Of a DNA stretch of 64,000 bases, positions 51,362 through 60,281 are shown one piece after another (the first letter of the stretch is position 1; every line of letters begins with the position of its first letter). The translations under genes were made by a program, and so were the position numbers. Source of the DNA: Oligoflexia bacterium (lineage in GTDB: Bacteria > Bdellovibrionota > UBA1018); the NCBI GenBank assembly GCA_023701205.1, contig JAMPXJ010000019.1, positions 19,932 through 83,931 on the forward strand, written 5' to 3'. The notes under the pieces are model-generated. The model searched no databases and had not been told where the DNA came from. It saw only the letters and a list, made by a program, of their open reading frames with translations.

Positions 51362-53668
51362 TCAGCGGCAGAAAGGAGCCGAGGCATCCTTGGCGCACAG
51401 GTACGCTTTCAGCACGGCGTTTTCCTCTTTGAGAGCCGCGAGCTGCCGGTTGTGCTCCTTGGCCGCCTCGATGAGAACCGCCGTGAGCTTGGGATAGTCC
51501 ACGGTTTTGATGCCGTCGGTACCGTTCTTCACAAGCTCCGGAAGGACCTTCTGGACTTCCTGGGCGATGACCCCGATCTGGCGGGAGCGATCCGAGCCGT
51601 CTTTCCAGCGGAAATAATAGCCATTGAGCTGATCGACGAGTTCGCACGCATCGGGAATGCGCTCGAGGTCGGCTTTCAGCCGGAGGTCCGAAAAGGTATT
51701 CCAGGCGTTCGCGACCGCCACGCTCCCGTCTCCGCTGTTGCCGACCTGGAGCTTTTGGCTCGCGGTGAAGATTCCGAGTCCGATGCCGAAGTTGCCGTTA
51801 TCCGCGATCGTGGCCTTGGTCGTGCCGGCGGTACCCAGTTCGAGCGTCGTGCCGGAGACGCCGATCGACGCGCGATTTTGGAGGCTCGTCCCGCCGAAGA
51901 CTATTCCGGAGTTGCCGGTGGCGCCGCCGATGAGATTGATGAAGGAGGAGTTCCCGCCGCTCGAGGTGACCATGATCTGCGGCTGGCCATTCTGATTGAT
52001 GTGGAGAGCGGCGAGCGGCGAGTTGGTACCGATGCCGACATTGCCGCTCGGGATGATATTCATGACGTCAGTGACCGTATTGGAAGCGCTGTCGTAATTG
52101 ACCGAAAATCGGAGGCCCATTCCAACCTCGGACGCGAGCTGTGAAAAGGTATTTGCTCCATTGTCGTTTGGATCGAACCACATCGATTTTCCATCCCGCC
52201 TGGCACGGATCTGGGCGGAGGGTCCCATGCCGTTTACATCCAGCAAGAGAGCCGGCGTTGCTGTCCCGATTCCAACGTTGCCGTTCTGGTTAATGACCAT
52301 CCGGTTAGATTGGGTGTTCGAGCCGTTACTCGTGGTATTGAACACGATTTGCGACCCTTTGGTCGAAGCACTGAAGGCTTCTGTGGCCGTCATGACGATG
52401 GAGCCACCGCCAAAATTGGTTGGATCGAACCCATCGATGGCATCACGGCCAGAAAACTCCGCAAGGGAATCACCTGCTGCGGGATAGGCAGGTGCCGCTT
52501 CAGTTCCTCGCCCTCTGAAGCCAATGAAGCCAGCTGAGTGATAAGATGCCGCGCTGGAAAACGCCTGAGCCAGCGCGACACTCCATCCCGCTTCATTCGA
52601 CACGGTGAGTTTACTCCTCGGAGTCCCAGTCCCGATCCCGACGTTGCCGTTTTGAGTGATGCGCATTCTCTCGTTGGGCCCGCCTGTTCCGCCGAACTGA
52701 CCCGGTAGCGTGGCGTTCTGGGTGGTGTAAAAGGCCAGATCGGAGCCGTTGTGGCTGTTATCTATCCAGTTCTCCGCGGCGATGATGCCGATACCCGCGC
52801 GCCAGTCACCGTCCTCAAATCTGGGCGAGGCCTTACCTCCCCACATCCCGGATGCGTTAAAGTGACCGAGGCGGTCGCCGGCCTGTACTGCGGTCGCGGC
52901 AGCCGCGGTCCCTCGCGCGGTGAAAAGGCGCATGTGCGCGCCGCCGGAATTGAGCGAACCGCCATCGGTGTATACGTTGACGTTCAGTCCGTTAGGCGCC
53001 CCGGTCGGCACGTTCTCGCTCAGAACGAGCTTCGTGTTCGGGTCGTTGGTGCCGATGCCGACCCGGCCGCCGTTGTAATAAATGTCGGAAGCGTTCGCGG
53101 CTTTCTGCCAAAGCGTGTCGCTCATTCCCGAGCAGCCGATGATTTGGTTGCCGGCCAGGGGATTGATGGTGACGGCGATCAGGAAATGATGCGACAATCT
53201 GTCCGCGCCCACGGCGCCTCCGCCTCCCACGATCTTCTTAGCTTCCAGGTAGAGATCGGCGAGGTACTGGTTGGGAGCCCCCAAAGAATTGGCCGACGTG
53301 AACTCGAGCCGGGTGATTTCCAACGTGCCTCCCTGCGGCCCGACTTCCGCAATGACCGAGCCTGTCGCGCCGTTCGAGCGGATCGCCGGGACGGATTGGG
53401 GCGGCGAGAGCGGGCCCGGAGGCGAAGGCGGCGTGAGCGTGTAGATCCCGAGCGCCGTCGTGCAGTTGGTGGAATTGTTCAATACTCCCTGAAGGGTCGT
53501 GACGAGGGTCGTGAAATCGGTGCTCACCCTGGAGCTCGTGACCGCCCGGTTGGTGAAGGTCATGAAGCTCGTCATTCCAAGCATGATGATGGTGAGGAGC
53601 CCGCCCGTAATGAGCACCTCAGTCAATGTGAATCCGGCGTTCTCACGAAAGAAGTGTGTTGACCGCAT
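51362..53668 (-). CDS. Type IV prepilin-like N-terminus fused to tail-spike S74 chaperone domain
   Basis: 768 aa. The N-terminus carries a prepilin signal: NAG|FTLTEVLI with Glu at mature position 5 and a hydrophobic helix, cleaved and methylated by PilD-type enzymes. The middle has at least four phage-tail-like units marked by VGIGTxxP (for example NGNVGIGTNSP). The last 110 residues are a Peptidase_S74 intramolecular chaperone (SDLRLKADLERI, then QIGVIAQEVQKVLPELV and a coiled coil). S74 domains drive trimer folding and cut themselves off at the Ser-Asp. The combination suggests a pilus-tip or pseudopilus fibre that trimerises during export. The two ends are seen directly; the assembly model is inference. 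Confidence 0.88.
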   Translation of the reverse strand: MRSTHFFRENAGFTLTEVLITGGLLTIIMLGMTSFMTFTNRAVTSSRVSTDFTTLVTTLQGVLNNSTNCTTALGIYTLTPPSPPGPLSPPQSVPAIRSNGATGSVIAEVGPQGGTLEITRLEFTSANSLGAPNQYLADLYLEAKKIVGGGGAVGADRLSHHFLIAVTINPLAGNQIIGCSGMSDTLWQKAANASDIYYNGGRVGIGTNDPNTKLVLSENVPTGAPNGLNVNVYTDGGSLNSGGAHMRLFTARGTAAAATAVQAGDRLGHFNASGMWGGKASPRFEDGDWRAGIGIIAAENWIDNSHNGSDLAFYTTQNATLPGQFGGTGGPNERMRITQNGNVGIGTGTPRSKLTVSNEAGWSVALAQAFSSAASYHSAGFIGFRGRGTEAAPAYPAAGDSLAEFSGRDAIDGFDPTNFGGGSIVMTATEAFSASTKGSQIVFNTTSNGSNTQSNRMVINQNGNVGIGTATPALLLDVNGMGPSAQIRARRDGKSMWFDPNDNGANTFSQLASEVGMGLRFSVNYDSASNTVTDVMNIIPSGNVGIGTNSPLAALHINQNGQPQIMVTSSGGNSSFINLIGGATGNSGIVFGGTSLQNRASIGVSGTTLELGTAGTTKATIADNGNFGIGLGIFTASQKLQVGNSGDGSVAVANAWNTFSDLRLKADLERIPDACELVDQLNGYYFRWKDGSDRSRQIGVIAQEVQKVLPELVKNGTDGIKTVDYPKLTAVLIEAAKEHNRQLAALKEENAVLKAYLCAKDASAPFCR

Positions 53669-53687
53669 ACGAACTGCCTCATTGTTC

Positions 53688-53716
53688 AGTATCCTGATTT
53701 TACTAATAATTGACTA
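53688..53716 (-). promoter_or_regulatory. Promoter of the pilin-S74 gene
   Basis: On the minus strand TAGTCA (53716-53711) lies 17 bases from GATACT (53693-53688), in a markedly AT-rich stretch. The start near 53681 would give a short leader with GAGGCAG before the ATG. The rest of 53669-53809 holds no gene. Confidence 0.45.
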
Positions 53717-53809
53717 AAAAAGGCAGAAAATATTTATTTGTAAAATCACCACCATATTACGATGTTATGCTGGCGAGAGTTGCGTGGCGAGCTCAAGACG
53801 ATGGGGCGC

Positions 53810-55840
53810 TCAGGTGAAGTTCAGCGTCCCCGACCTGTGCGCAAACTGAGGGTGTGCTTCGATCCGGGCCTCAAGTCCGCGGCGATCGATTTCGTCAAGG
53901 CCGTGAGGATACCGCGCGCCGCTGCGGCGCCAGCGCTCCAGCCATTCCGGCCCGAGCAGCCTGACGGTGGGTTCCGCCTCCGGGCGCGTAAGCGCCAGCG
54001 TGGTTTCCGCCTTGGGTCCGGTGCCCACGCCGTGGCCGACGTGGAATCCCGCCGCGAGCAGCGCCGCGCGCACGGCGGTCGAGGCGGAGTAGGTGCAAAG
54101 CAGTGCCGGCTTTGTGGCGCAGCCGGAGAAAACGCGCTCGAAGGTCCCAAGCGTCCAGAGCGGCGAATCCGTCTTGTAGGAAAACGGATCGTAAAAGATC
54201 AGGTCAGGTGCGGGAGTCCCTTCCATGCGTTCCAGGAAATCACCCTCGAGCAGCTCCCAGCGGAGCGTGCCTGTGGCATTTTGCCAGCGGCCTTCGCGCA
54301 AAAGGGCGTGCGGGGCCTCATGCCGAAGCTGCGGGAAGCGCGAAGGGAAGCGCGCCGCAAGCCTGAGCGGATCGAGGTCCCGTTCGAAGCTGCAGAGCTC
54401 GAGCGTCCGTGACGGCGCGCCCGGAAGGCTCTCGAAGCAGCGGATCGCCGCCATCGCGTTCGTCGCGGCGCCAAGCCCCACGTCCCAGATCACGAGCGGC
54501 TCCGAGCCGGGCTCGCACAGACGACGCGAAAGTCCCGTCTGTTCCACATAAAGCCTTCGCGCCTCCTCGAGCGGCTCGCTCACCGAGTGCATGATCTCGC
54601 CGGAGCTCCGCTGGCGGATGCTCGCGTGCCCGGCCGGGGACTCGTGGATCCCGTAATCGCCGAGCTCGGTTTCGCGCCGCGGGCGGGAGCGCTTGCGCCG
54701 CGGGGGCATGGCGGGGTTCTCGTCATCCGCGCGCACGAGCGCCTCGCGCTTGCCGCGATAGTAGTCGGCGAAGCTCCCCTCCAGGATGGCCTCGCGGATC
54801 TCGCGCATCATGGCGTGATAGAAAACGAGATTGTGGCTCGTCAGCAGCTTCCAGCCCAGGACCTCGTCGGCCTTGTAGAGATGGTGCAGGTACGCGCGCG
54901 AGTAGCGCGTGCAGGTCGCGCAGGGGCAGGCCGGATCGAGCGGCTCTTCGGAGAGCTTGTAGACCGTGCGTCGGAGCTGGAGCTTGCCAAGCGACGTGTA
55001 GGCTACTCCGCGCTGGGCGAGCGAAGAGGGCAGGATGCAATCGAACATGTCCACGCCCCGGTGCACGGCCTCCAGGATGTCGATCGGCGTGCCCACGCCC
55101 ATGAGGTAGCGCGGCAGGTCCCGGGGCAGCAGCGAGGCGGTGAGCTCGGTGAAATCCTCGCGCTCGGCTTTGGTTTCCCCCACGGCTAGCCCGCCGATGG
55201 CGAAGCCGTCCAGCGGCAGCTCGGTGAGCGTTGCGGCGCTTTGGCGGCGCAGCTCCTCGAAGCACGCGCCCTGGACGATTCCGAAGAGCGCCTGCGGGGA
55301 GTCCCCCCGCGCGATGAGGCTGCGCGCGGCCCAGCGATGCGTGAGCTCCATCGCGGCCACGGCCTGGGCGCGTTCGGCGGTCGAGGGAATGCACTGATCG
55401 AGCACCATCATGATGTCGCTGCCGATCGCCCGCTGCATGGAGATGCTCGCCTCGGGCGAGAGCAGGTGCATGCGCCCGTCCACATAGCTCTGGAAGCGCG
55501 CCCCGTCCTCGTTCATCTCGCGCGAGTGGGGGAGCGAGAAGATCTGGAAGCCGCCCGAGTCCGTCAGCACCGGCCCGTCCCAGTTCATGAAACGATGGAT
55601 CCCGCCGAACTTGCGGAAAACTTCGGGACCCGGACGCAGCAGCAGATGATAGGTATTGGCCAGCAGCACGCGCGAGCCTGCCGCGAGGAGCGAGTCGACT
55701 GACTGGCTTTTCACCGTGGCCTGCGTGCCTACGGGCATGAAGATCGGCGTGCGCACCTCGCCATGCAGCGTGTGAAAGCTCGCCGCGCGCGCGCGCGAGC
55801 CGGGCGCTTCGGCCTCGAGCTTGAAGTTCAGGCGGGTCAT
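53810..55840 (-). CDS. tgt: Fused tRNA-guanine transglycosylase and MnmC-like methyltransferase
   Basis: 676 aa; Tgt alone is about 375. Residues 1-370 are a full Tgt: Asp94 in TDSGGFQ, the nucleophile Asp267 in MFDCILP, QGACFEELR, and zinc ligands Cys305, Cys307, Cys310 and His336. After a basic linker (PPRRKRSRPRRE), residues about 415-640 match the MnmC/DUF752 methyltransferase: VIWDVGLGAATNA (SAM site) and IFYDPFSYKTDSPLW. Tgt swaps G34 of tRNA for a queuine precursor; MnmC methylates the modified U34. Both act at the wobble base. After the nucleophile, the usual PTRNARNG is PSSLAQRG, which changes residues that normally contact the tRNA anticodon loop. The gene stands alone. Confidence 0.9.
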   Translation of the reverse strand: MTRLNFKLEAEAPGSRARAASFHTLHGEVRTPIFMPVGTQATVKSQSVDSLLAAGSRVLLANTYHLLLRPGPEVFRKFGGIHRFMNWDGPVLTDSGGFQIFSLPHSREMNEDGARFQSYVDGRMHLLSPEASISMQRAIGSDIMMVLDQCIPSTAERAQAVAAMELTHRWAARSLIARGDSPQALFGIVQGACFEELRRQSAATLTELPLDGFAIGGLAVGETKAEREDFTELTASLLPRDLPRYLMGVGTPIDILEAVHRGVDMFDCILPSSLAQRGVAYTSLGKLQLRRTVYKLSEEPLDPACPCATCTRYSRAYLHHLYKADEVLGWKLLTSHNLVFYHAMMREIREAILEGSFADYYRGKREALVRADDENPAMPPRRKRSRPRRETELGDYGIHESPAGHASIRQRSSGEIMHSVSEPLEEARRLYVEQTGLSRRLCEPGSEPLVIWDVGLGAATNAMAAIRCFESLPGAPSRTLELCSFERDLDPLRLAARFPSRFPQLRHEAPHALLREGRWQNATGTLRWELLEGDFLERMEGTPAPDLIFYDPFSYKTDSPLWTLGTFERVFSGCATKPALLCTYSASTAVRAALLAAGFHVGHGVGTGPKAETTLALTRPEAEPTVRLLGPEWLERWRRSGARYPHGLDEIDRRGLEARIEAHPQFAHRSGTLNFT

Positions 55841-56230
55841 GGCCGGGTCTTATCACGGGTTGGCGCGCCAGGCGCGCTAAAGAGGGGGTGGGGTGGATTT
55901 TTAAGGGCGCGTGAGCTTTGGGAGGTGCGGCTGCTTGCTTGGGCTGGCTGCTCGGTCCGCCTTTTTTTCGGCGAAGGGGCGGGGGAATTTGAGCAAATGT
56001 GCAGATGCTATTTTCACGAATGTTTCCTTGACATGGGTGGGAGTTATTTTCGGCGGGGAAACGTTCGCTTTTGAAGAGGCCGCGGAAAGTATGCGGAAAA
56101 GCCTAAGAATGGGCGTTATTGAGCGGATCGCGCCCGGCTAGCCGGCGGAGCGCGTTTTCATTCGGAATCGTCATAGCGGGTTCGCCAGAGCCCTCGAATT
56201 GGGCCCAAAAACTCGGTGTATACCGATCTC
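55841..56230 (+). repeat. Noncoding leader of HNH unit, copy B
   Basis: No gene is seen. From about 55,945 to 56,230 the sequence aligns by eye with 12,016-12,301 upstream of the intact HNH gene. The T-run block, CCTTGACATGGG (56,026-56,037), TTTTCGGCGG, CATTCGGAATC, GCCAGAGCC, TCGAATTGGG and CGGTGTATACCGATC are kept in order. The two leaders have diverged more than the coding regions. Confidence 0.65.
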
Positions 56231-57209
56231 ATGTCACTCATGCATCTGTCTGATTCAGATCTGGTAGCGAACTTTGGCGGTCGAGCTGGATCGCCGAAAG
56301 CTCTTCTACGAATACTCATCCCTTCGATCTCTTCTTGTGGGTCAGTATCAGATGGAAGAATGGCGCGCGGAGCAACGGGTTCGTGCGGCTCGATTGCTCA
56401 AACGCATTCCGGAGATCAAAGCTGGGCTCGAGAGCGGGAAGCTCAATTTCACGCTCCTTGAGATCGCTCAGGGGTGCGCGTTTCGGGAGAAGCTTTCGGA
56501 TGCGGAGCTGGCTGAGCTATTGAGGGATCTTTCCGGAAAGAGTTGCTCGCAGGCGGAGCGCGAGATTGCGCGGCGTTTTCCTGATTCGGTGAAAGTTCCT
56601 CGAGACCGGATTCGAACCTTGACCGAGACGCTCTCTGAAGTTCGTTTCGCTGCGACGGAAGAGCTGCTTGAGAAGCTCGAGGATGTTCGGGGGCTGCTCG
56701 CGCATTCTCATCCGGGGCTTTCGATGGGGGAGCTCATTGATGTTTTGGCAACTGAGTATCGCGAGCGCCATCATCCCGAAGAGAAGGCTAGGCGGGCTAA
56801 GGCTCGGTTGGAGGTCCGGACGAAGGCGAAACTTGAGGAAGGGAGGAAATCGGCAGAGGAGACGCAGGCGATGCTAGAAAAGCACGCGGCAGAGCAGCAG
56901 GTGGGAAAGCAGTCGACTGAAACACTCAAAACACCCACGGCACCCGAGGTTCTCGACCGGCGCGCGCCTCCAAAGCCGTTGCAGCACGAGCTGATCTGGA
57001 AGCAAGGGTATCAATGCGCGTATATCGACCCGAGCACTCAAAAACGCTGTCAGTCAAAACACGCTTTGCAGGTCGATCATCAAGTGCCCTGGTCCTTGGG
57101 CGGCAAGACAATCCTGGATAATGTCCGGCTGCTCTGTCCCGGTCACCACCAGCGCGTTTCCTTTCTGCAGTTTGGGGAAAGCAGCAAGTATCTTTTCCAG
57201 CGACGATGA
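56231..57209 (+). pseudogene. HNH endonuclease gene, copy B, broken by a 50-bp deletion
   Basis: The DNA after ATG 56231 matches the intact HNH gene (12302) until AACTTTGGCG. There 50 bases present in copy A (12351-12400) are missing, and the frame shifts. From 56281 the rest of the protein is intact in another frame, including the paired cysteines, VDHQVPW, DNVRLLC and PGHHQR. A TTG at 56274 could start a product lacking the first 33 or so residues, but it has no clear ribosome-binding site. The C-terminal nuclease domain is therefore complete and may be expressed. The linker differs by small indels from copy A. Confidence 0.8.
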
Positions 57210-57317
57210 GCAGTACCGGTCACCGTGCATCGCAATGCTTTCCGATGGGTATTGAACTCGCGTTCCCCGGCGCAACTCGGCCTTGCTTATCCCGGCCCCG
57301 CCCATTACGACTACGGG

Positions 57318-58460
57318 ATGCTTACGACCACTCTCTCACGTCTCGCTTGCGCCCGTTGCTCGGCGCCTTCCCTGGAGCTTCTAGCCAAACGCCAGCACGC
57401 TCTGAGCTCGGCTGCTTCGGCGTTCGAGGTGTCCCAGGGTCACCTGGACTGCCCCTCCTGCGGGGCCCGCTTCCCGATCCTGGCCGGGGTAGCGATTCTG
57501 GTCGATGATGTCGCTCAGTACATCTTCGATCACGCCAAAGGGATCGCGCGCGTGGTGGCGGACTCCGAGATTCCCGAGGAGTATCGGGAGGCTTTCCTGG
57601 AAGCGAAAGGGGAGCTGGGCACCGAGCATATCGAAGAGGATCTCGAAGCCGAGAGGGTCACCTCGCTTTATGTGATGAATCACTATCTGCGCGTAGGCGC
57701 GGGCAGGGAGGAGTGGTGGAAGCCGCTCGCGGGCGCGAACGGAAAGGGCGAAAGCGCGGCCAGCGGCGCGGCCGTCGGAGATCCGCTGATCGACCGCCTC
57801 GTGCGAGAGTACTGGGATCACGGCCCGATCGCGCGCATCGGCCAATGGGTTTCGGGCGAGCTGATCGAGCTGGGCTGCGGGGTGGGTGGCGTCCAGGCCG
57901 CGTTGCGCGGGCGCCTCTCGGGCTACCTGGGCGTGGACAGCTCCTTTGCCTCGATCGCGCTGGCGCGGCATCTGGCGCTCGGGTTTCCCTATCCGGCGGC
58001 GCTGCGGATCCCGGGCGATCTGCTCGAAGGGCCGGTCTCGCGTCCCATCGGCCTGCCAGCCGCGCCTCCTTGCGACGGGCGCGCGGATTTCGTCGTGGGG
58101 GATCTCGCCTCGCCGCCGCTCCGGCGCGGCCTTTGGGACCGGGCGCTCGCGCTCAACGCGATCGACATGCTCGAGGATCCGGCGGCGCTGCCGCGGCTTC
58201 AATTCGAATTATTGAAAAAGGACGGGGAGGCGATCCAGGGCTGTCCCTACGTCTGGCACCCGGCGGTCGCCGAGGCGCTGCGCGCGGAGCTGCCGGAGGG
58301 AATCCGCGATTCCGCCGAGGCCGTCGAATGGCTTTATGCCCGGGCCGGTCTGCAGGTAGAGGAGCGCGTGCGGAATCTCCCCTGGCTTTTCTTCAAGCAT
58401 GTCCGCCAGCTCGAGGTTTACTCGGTCCACCTGTTCCGCGCTGCCCGAAAACAGGGATGA
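57318..58460 (+). CDS. Trm112-like zinc ribbon plus SAM methyltransferase-like protein
   Basis: 380 aa from ATG 57318. The N-terminal 60 residues form a Trm112-like zinc ribbon with Cys11-x2-Cys14 and Cys45-x2-Cys48 (CARC and CPSC) and FPILAGVAILVDD. A class I methyltransferase core follows: LIELGCGVGG near residue 183, YLGVDSSFASIALAR, and DRALALNAIDML. The substrate is unknown. In the related two-part systems Trm112 activates tRNA, rRNA or protein methyltransferases; here the zinc ribbon is fused. It starts 108 bases after the broken HNH gene. Confidence 0.75.
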   Translation: MLTTTLSRLACARCSAPSLELLAKRQHALSSAASAFEVSQGHLDCPSCGARFPILAGVAILVDDVAQYIFDHAKGIARVVADSEIPEEYREAFLEAKGELGTEHIEEDLEAERVTSLYVMNHYLRVGAGREEWWKPLAGANGKGESAASGAAVGDPLIDRLVREYWDHGPIARIGQWVSGELIELGCGVGGVQAALRGRLSGYLGVDSSFASIALARHLALGFPYPAALRIPGDLLEGPVSRPIGLPAAPPCDGRADFVVGDLASPPLRRGLWDRALALNAIDMLEDPAALPRLQFELLKKDGEAIQGCPYVWHPAVAEALRAELPEGIRDSAEAVEWLYARAGLQVEERVRNLPWLFFKHVRQLEVYSVHLFRAARKQG

Positions 58461-58573
58461 TTTCACGCGTGATTCACGCGGCTTTCACAGGCTAGAAGTT
58501 CCGGTCAAGGGGCGTTCGGGAGCGGATTCGGCGGCGGATCCGCGGTACAATGGAAGTCGAAAGGGAGGTCCTT

Positions 58574-58777
58574 ATGTTTCCTCTCATTGCCGTCGGCGCG
58601 GCCCTTCTGGCCGGCGTCGCCGTCACTCAGGCCGTCTCCTCCGAGGGCTCGAAGAGCCCGGGGCGGAACGCGCAGAAGTCCCCCAGTGAGACCCCGATCG
58701 CCACCGGACAAAGCTATATCGTGACGCCGGTCACGACCCGACCCCTTGCCGAGCAGATTGGGAAGTTCATCGTTTAA
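58574..58777 (+). CDS. Small membrane or exported protein
   Basis: 67 aa from ATG 58574, with GGGAGG six bases upstream. The N-terminus is hydrophobic (FPLIAVGAALLAGVAVTQAV), then a short polar tail rich in Ser, Pro and Thr. This may be a signal anchor or a secreted peptide. No family is recognised. A strong hairpin lies 20 bases after its stop. Confidence 0.6.
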   Translation: MFPLIAVGAALLAGVAVTQAVSSEGSKSPGRNAQKSPSETPIATGQSYIVTPVTTRPLAEQIGKFIV

Positions 58778-58797
58778 GCCTTGAGGGCGGGAATCCT

Positions 58798-58843
58798 CAC
58801 GCCAGTTGCCGGCCGGACCTGCCGGTCCCGGGTTGCCGGCGTG
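58798..58843 (+). other. Nested GC-rich hairpin between two genes
   Basis: CACGCC (58798-58803) pairs with GGCGTG (58838-58843), and inside it GGACC (58815-58819) pairs with GGTCC (58824-58828) around a TGCC loop, with flanking CCGG/CCGG. No T-run follows, so it is not a textbook terminator. It could stabilise the 3' end of the upstream mRNA or structure the leader of the 417-aa gene, which starts at 58923. Confidence 0.45.
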
Positions 58844-58922
58844 CGTCTCTGGCGTATGCGCCGGCGCGAATCTCTGGCCCGTCCATTGCACAGTTGCCCT
58901 CGCCTGTGAGGTCGGGCGTCCT

Positions 58923-60176
58923 ATGGCAACTGGTGATTTCGGACTGTCTAAAGGTTGGTCAGCTGTCGCATTTTTCGTGGCACTCGCATCGGCCCTCACC
59001 TTTCGGGGAGAGGCTCAGGACGGAGCCGCAAAAATCCCCAAGTCCACCGCCTATCAGGCTTGCTCGGCCCGCGAGCTCTCCGGGGTTTCCACGGCGGAAT
59101 TTCTCGAGCGCGCCCACGAGCGGGTTTCGAGCTATCTGCTCGTGAGCGCCTTCCACGCCGAGATGCTCGCCCGGTGCACGGATCTTTTCCGCCACGAAGA
59201 TGCCTCGTTCTTCGAGAAGCTCGGCCGCACCGCCGCCGAAGCGCGCGCGAGCTGCCGAGCCGAGCTCGGAAATCTCCAGGCCATCATCGCCATGAAATGG
59301 AGCGATATGCGCGTGGCGCTCGCGCTCTCCGCGCCGGTTTACCGCGAGGATCGGCTGCGCGATGCGGTTCCGACCCGGCTCAATCCCCGGGCGCAGCATC
59401 CTTTCGGCGATGCCGTGAAGATGCCGCCGCTCGGCGCGCAGGAACGCCAGCGCGCGCTCGAGCGTTTCGCCAGGCAGGAGGATCGACTGCGCCGGGAGTT
59501 TCGCCTCACGCGCGGGGGAGAGCCCTTCCAGCCCTGGAGTCCCGCGATTTTCGAGCAGGCGGAAGAGCGCTTCGTGCTGCGCGGGATCGAGCGTTTCCGT
59601 GCCTCCGAGCAGGATCGCTATTTCGCGCTGCTCGGGAGCCTGCCGCTGCTGGCTTATCTGGACACGGGCACCCCGGGCATGGCGGCGCTCGGCTACGCGC
59701 TCGAGCGGATCCGCGGGAACTCCGGGGAGCTGCTCGCGCAGCTGCGCCGCGACGGCAAGGATCACCCGGAGCTCTACGCGCCTTTCTCGGCGCTCATTGA
59801 GAGCCTGTTGAGAGCGGAGCCCGGTCTCTGCAGCGGCGCGGAGACCTGGTTCGCCGAGGTCGAGGCCCACCGCAAGCTCATGGGCCGGATCGATGGCGGC
59901 CTCTTCGTCCTGACGATCCTGGGCTCGATGTACGGCCCGACGCACGCGGTGAAGCTCGTCTCGGAGGTCGTGGGCGTGGCGCTCAAGGGCTTGTACGTCT
60001 ATCATGCATGGGAGCGCTTCGAAACGGATTACCTCGTGGCGCTGGCCACGGTCACCAATCCGGCGGAGGTCGCGGATTTCGGCGAGCTGAGCCACAAGCA
60101 CCGGGTATTCCTGCTCGGATCCTTCATGTTCCATGCGAAGGCCTTGCCGCTCGTGGATGACGTGTCATTATTCTGA
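58923..60176 (+). CDS. Hypothetical protein, probably exported (417 aa)
   Basis: 417 aa from ATG 58923; the frame is open upstream to 58806, but that part looks non-coding. The N-terminus has a hydrophobic segment (VAFFVALASALTF) suitable as a signal peptide. The rest is largely alpha-helical and arginine-rich, with five cysteines, and has a hydrophobic pair of helices near the C-terminus (GLFVLTILGSMYGP, LVSEVVGVALKGLYVYHAW). No family is recognised. It is followed after 105 bases by a lipoprotein gene; that gap has a small CTTGA/TCAAG inverted repeat near 60,244-60,260. Confidence 0.6.
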   Translation: MATGDFGLSKGWSAVAFFVALASALTFRGEAQDGAAKIPKSTAYQACSARELSGVSTAEFLERAHERVSSYLLVSAFHAEMLARCTDLFRHEDASFFEKLGRTAAEARASCRAELGNLQAIIAMKWSDMRVALALSAPVYREDRLRDAVPTRLNPRAQHPFGDAVKMPPLGAQERQRALERFARQEDRLRREFRLTRGGEPFQPWSPAIFEQAEERFVLRGIERFRASEQDRYFALLGSLPLLAYLDTGTPGMAALGYALERIRGNSGELLAQLRRDGKDHPELYAPFSALIESLLRAEPGLCSGAETWFAEVEAHRKLMGRIDGGLFVLTILGSMYGPTHAVKLVSEVVGVALKGLYVYHAWERFETDYLVALATVTNPAEVADFGELSHKHRVFLLGSFMFHAKALPLVDDVSLF

Positions 60177-60281
60177 CGTGAATTCCGACCCAAAAAGCCG
60201 CTTGCGCTCGCGTTTCTTCGGCTTCATCCTTCCTTAGGGGCCCTTGAGGGTCCTTCAAGTTCTCAACGAGGGGGGAATCCG

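Noticed and set aside
58798..58843. Intrinsic terminator or known riboswitch
   Set aside because: The hairpin has no U-tract, and I could not match the sequence to any riboswitch core I know.
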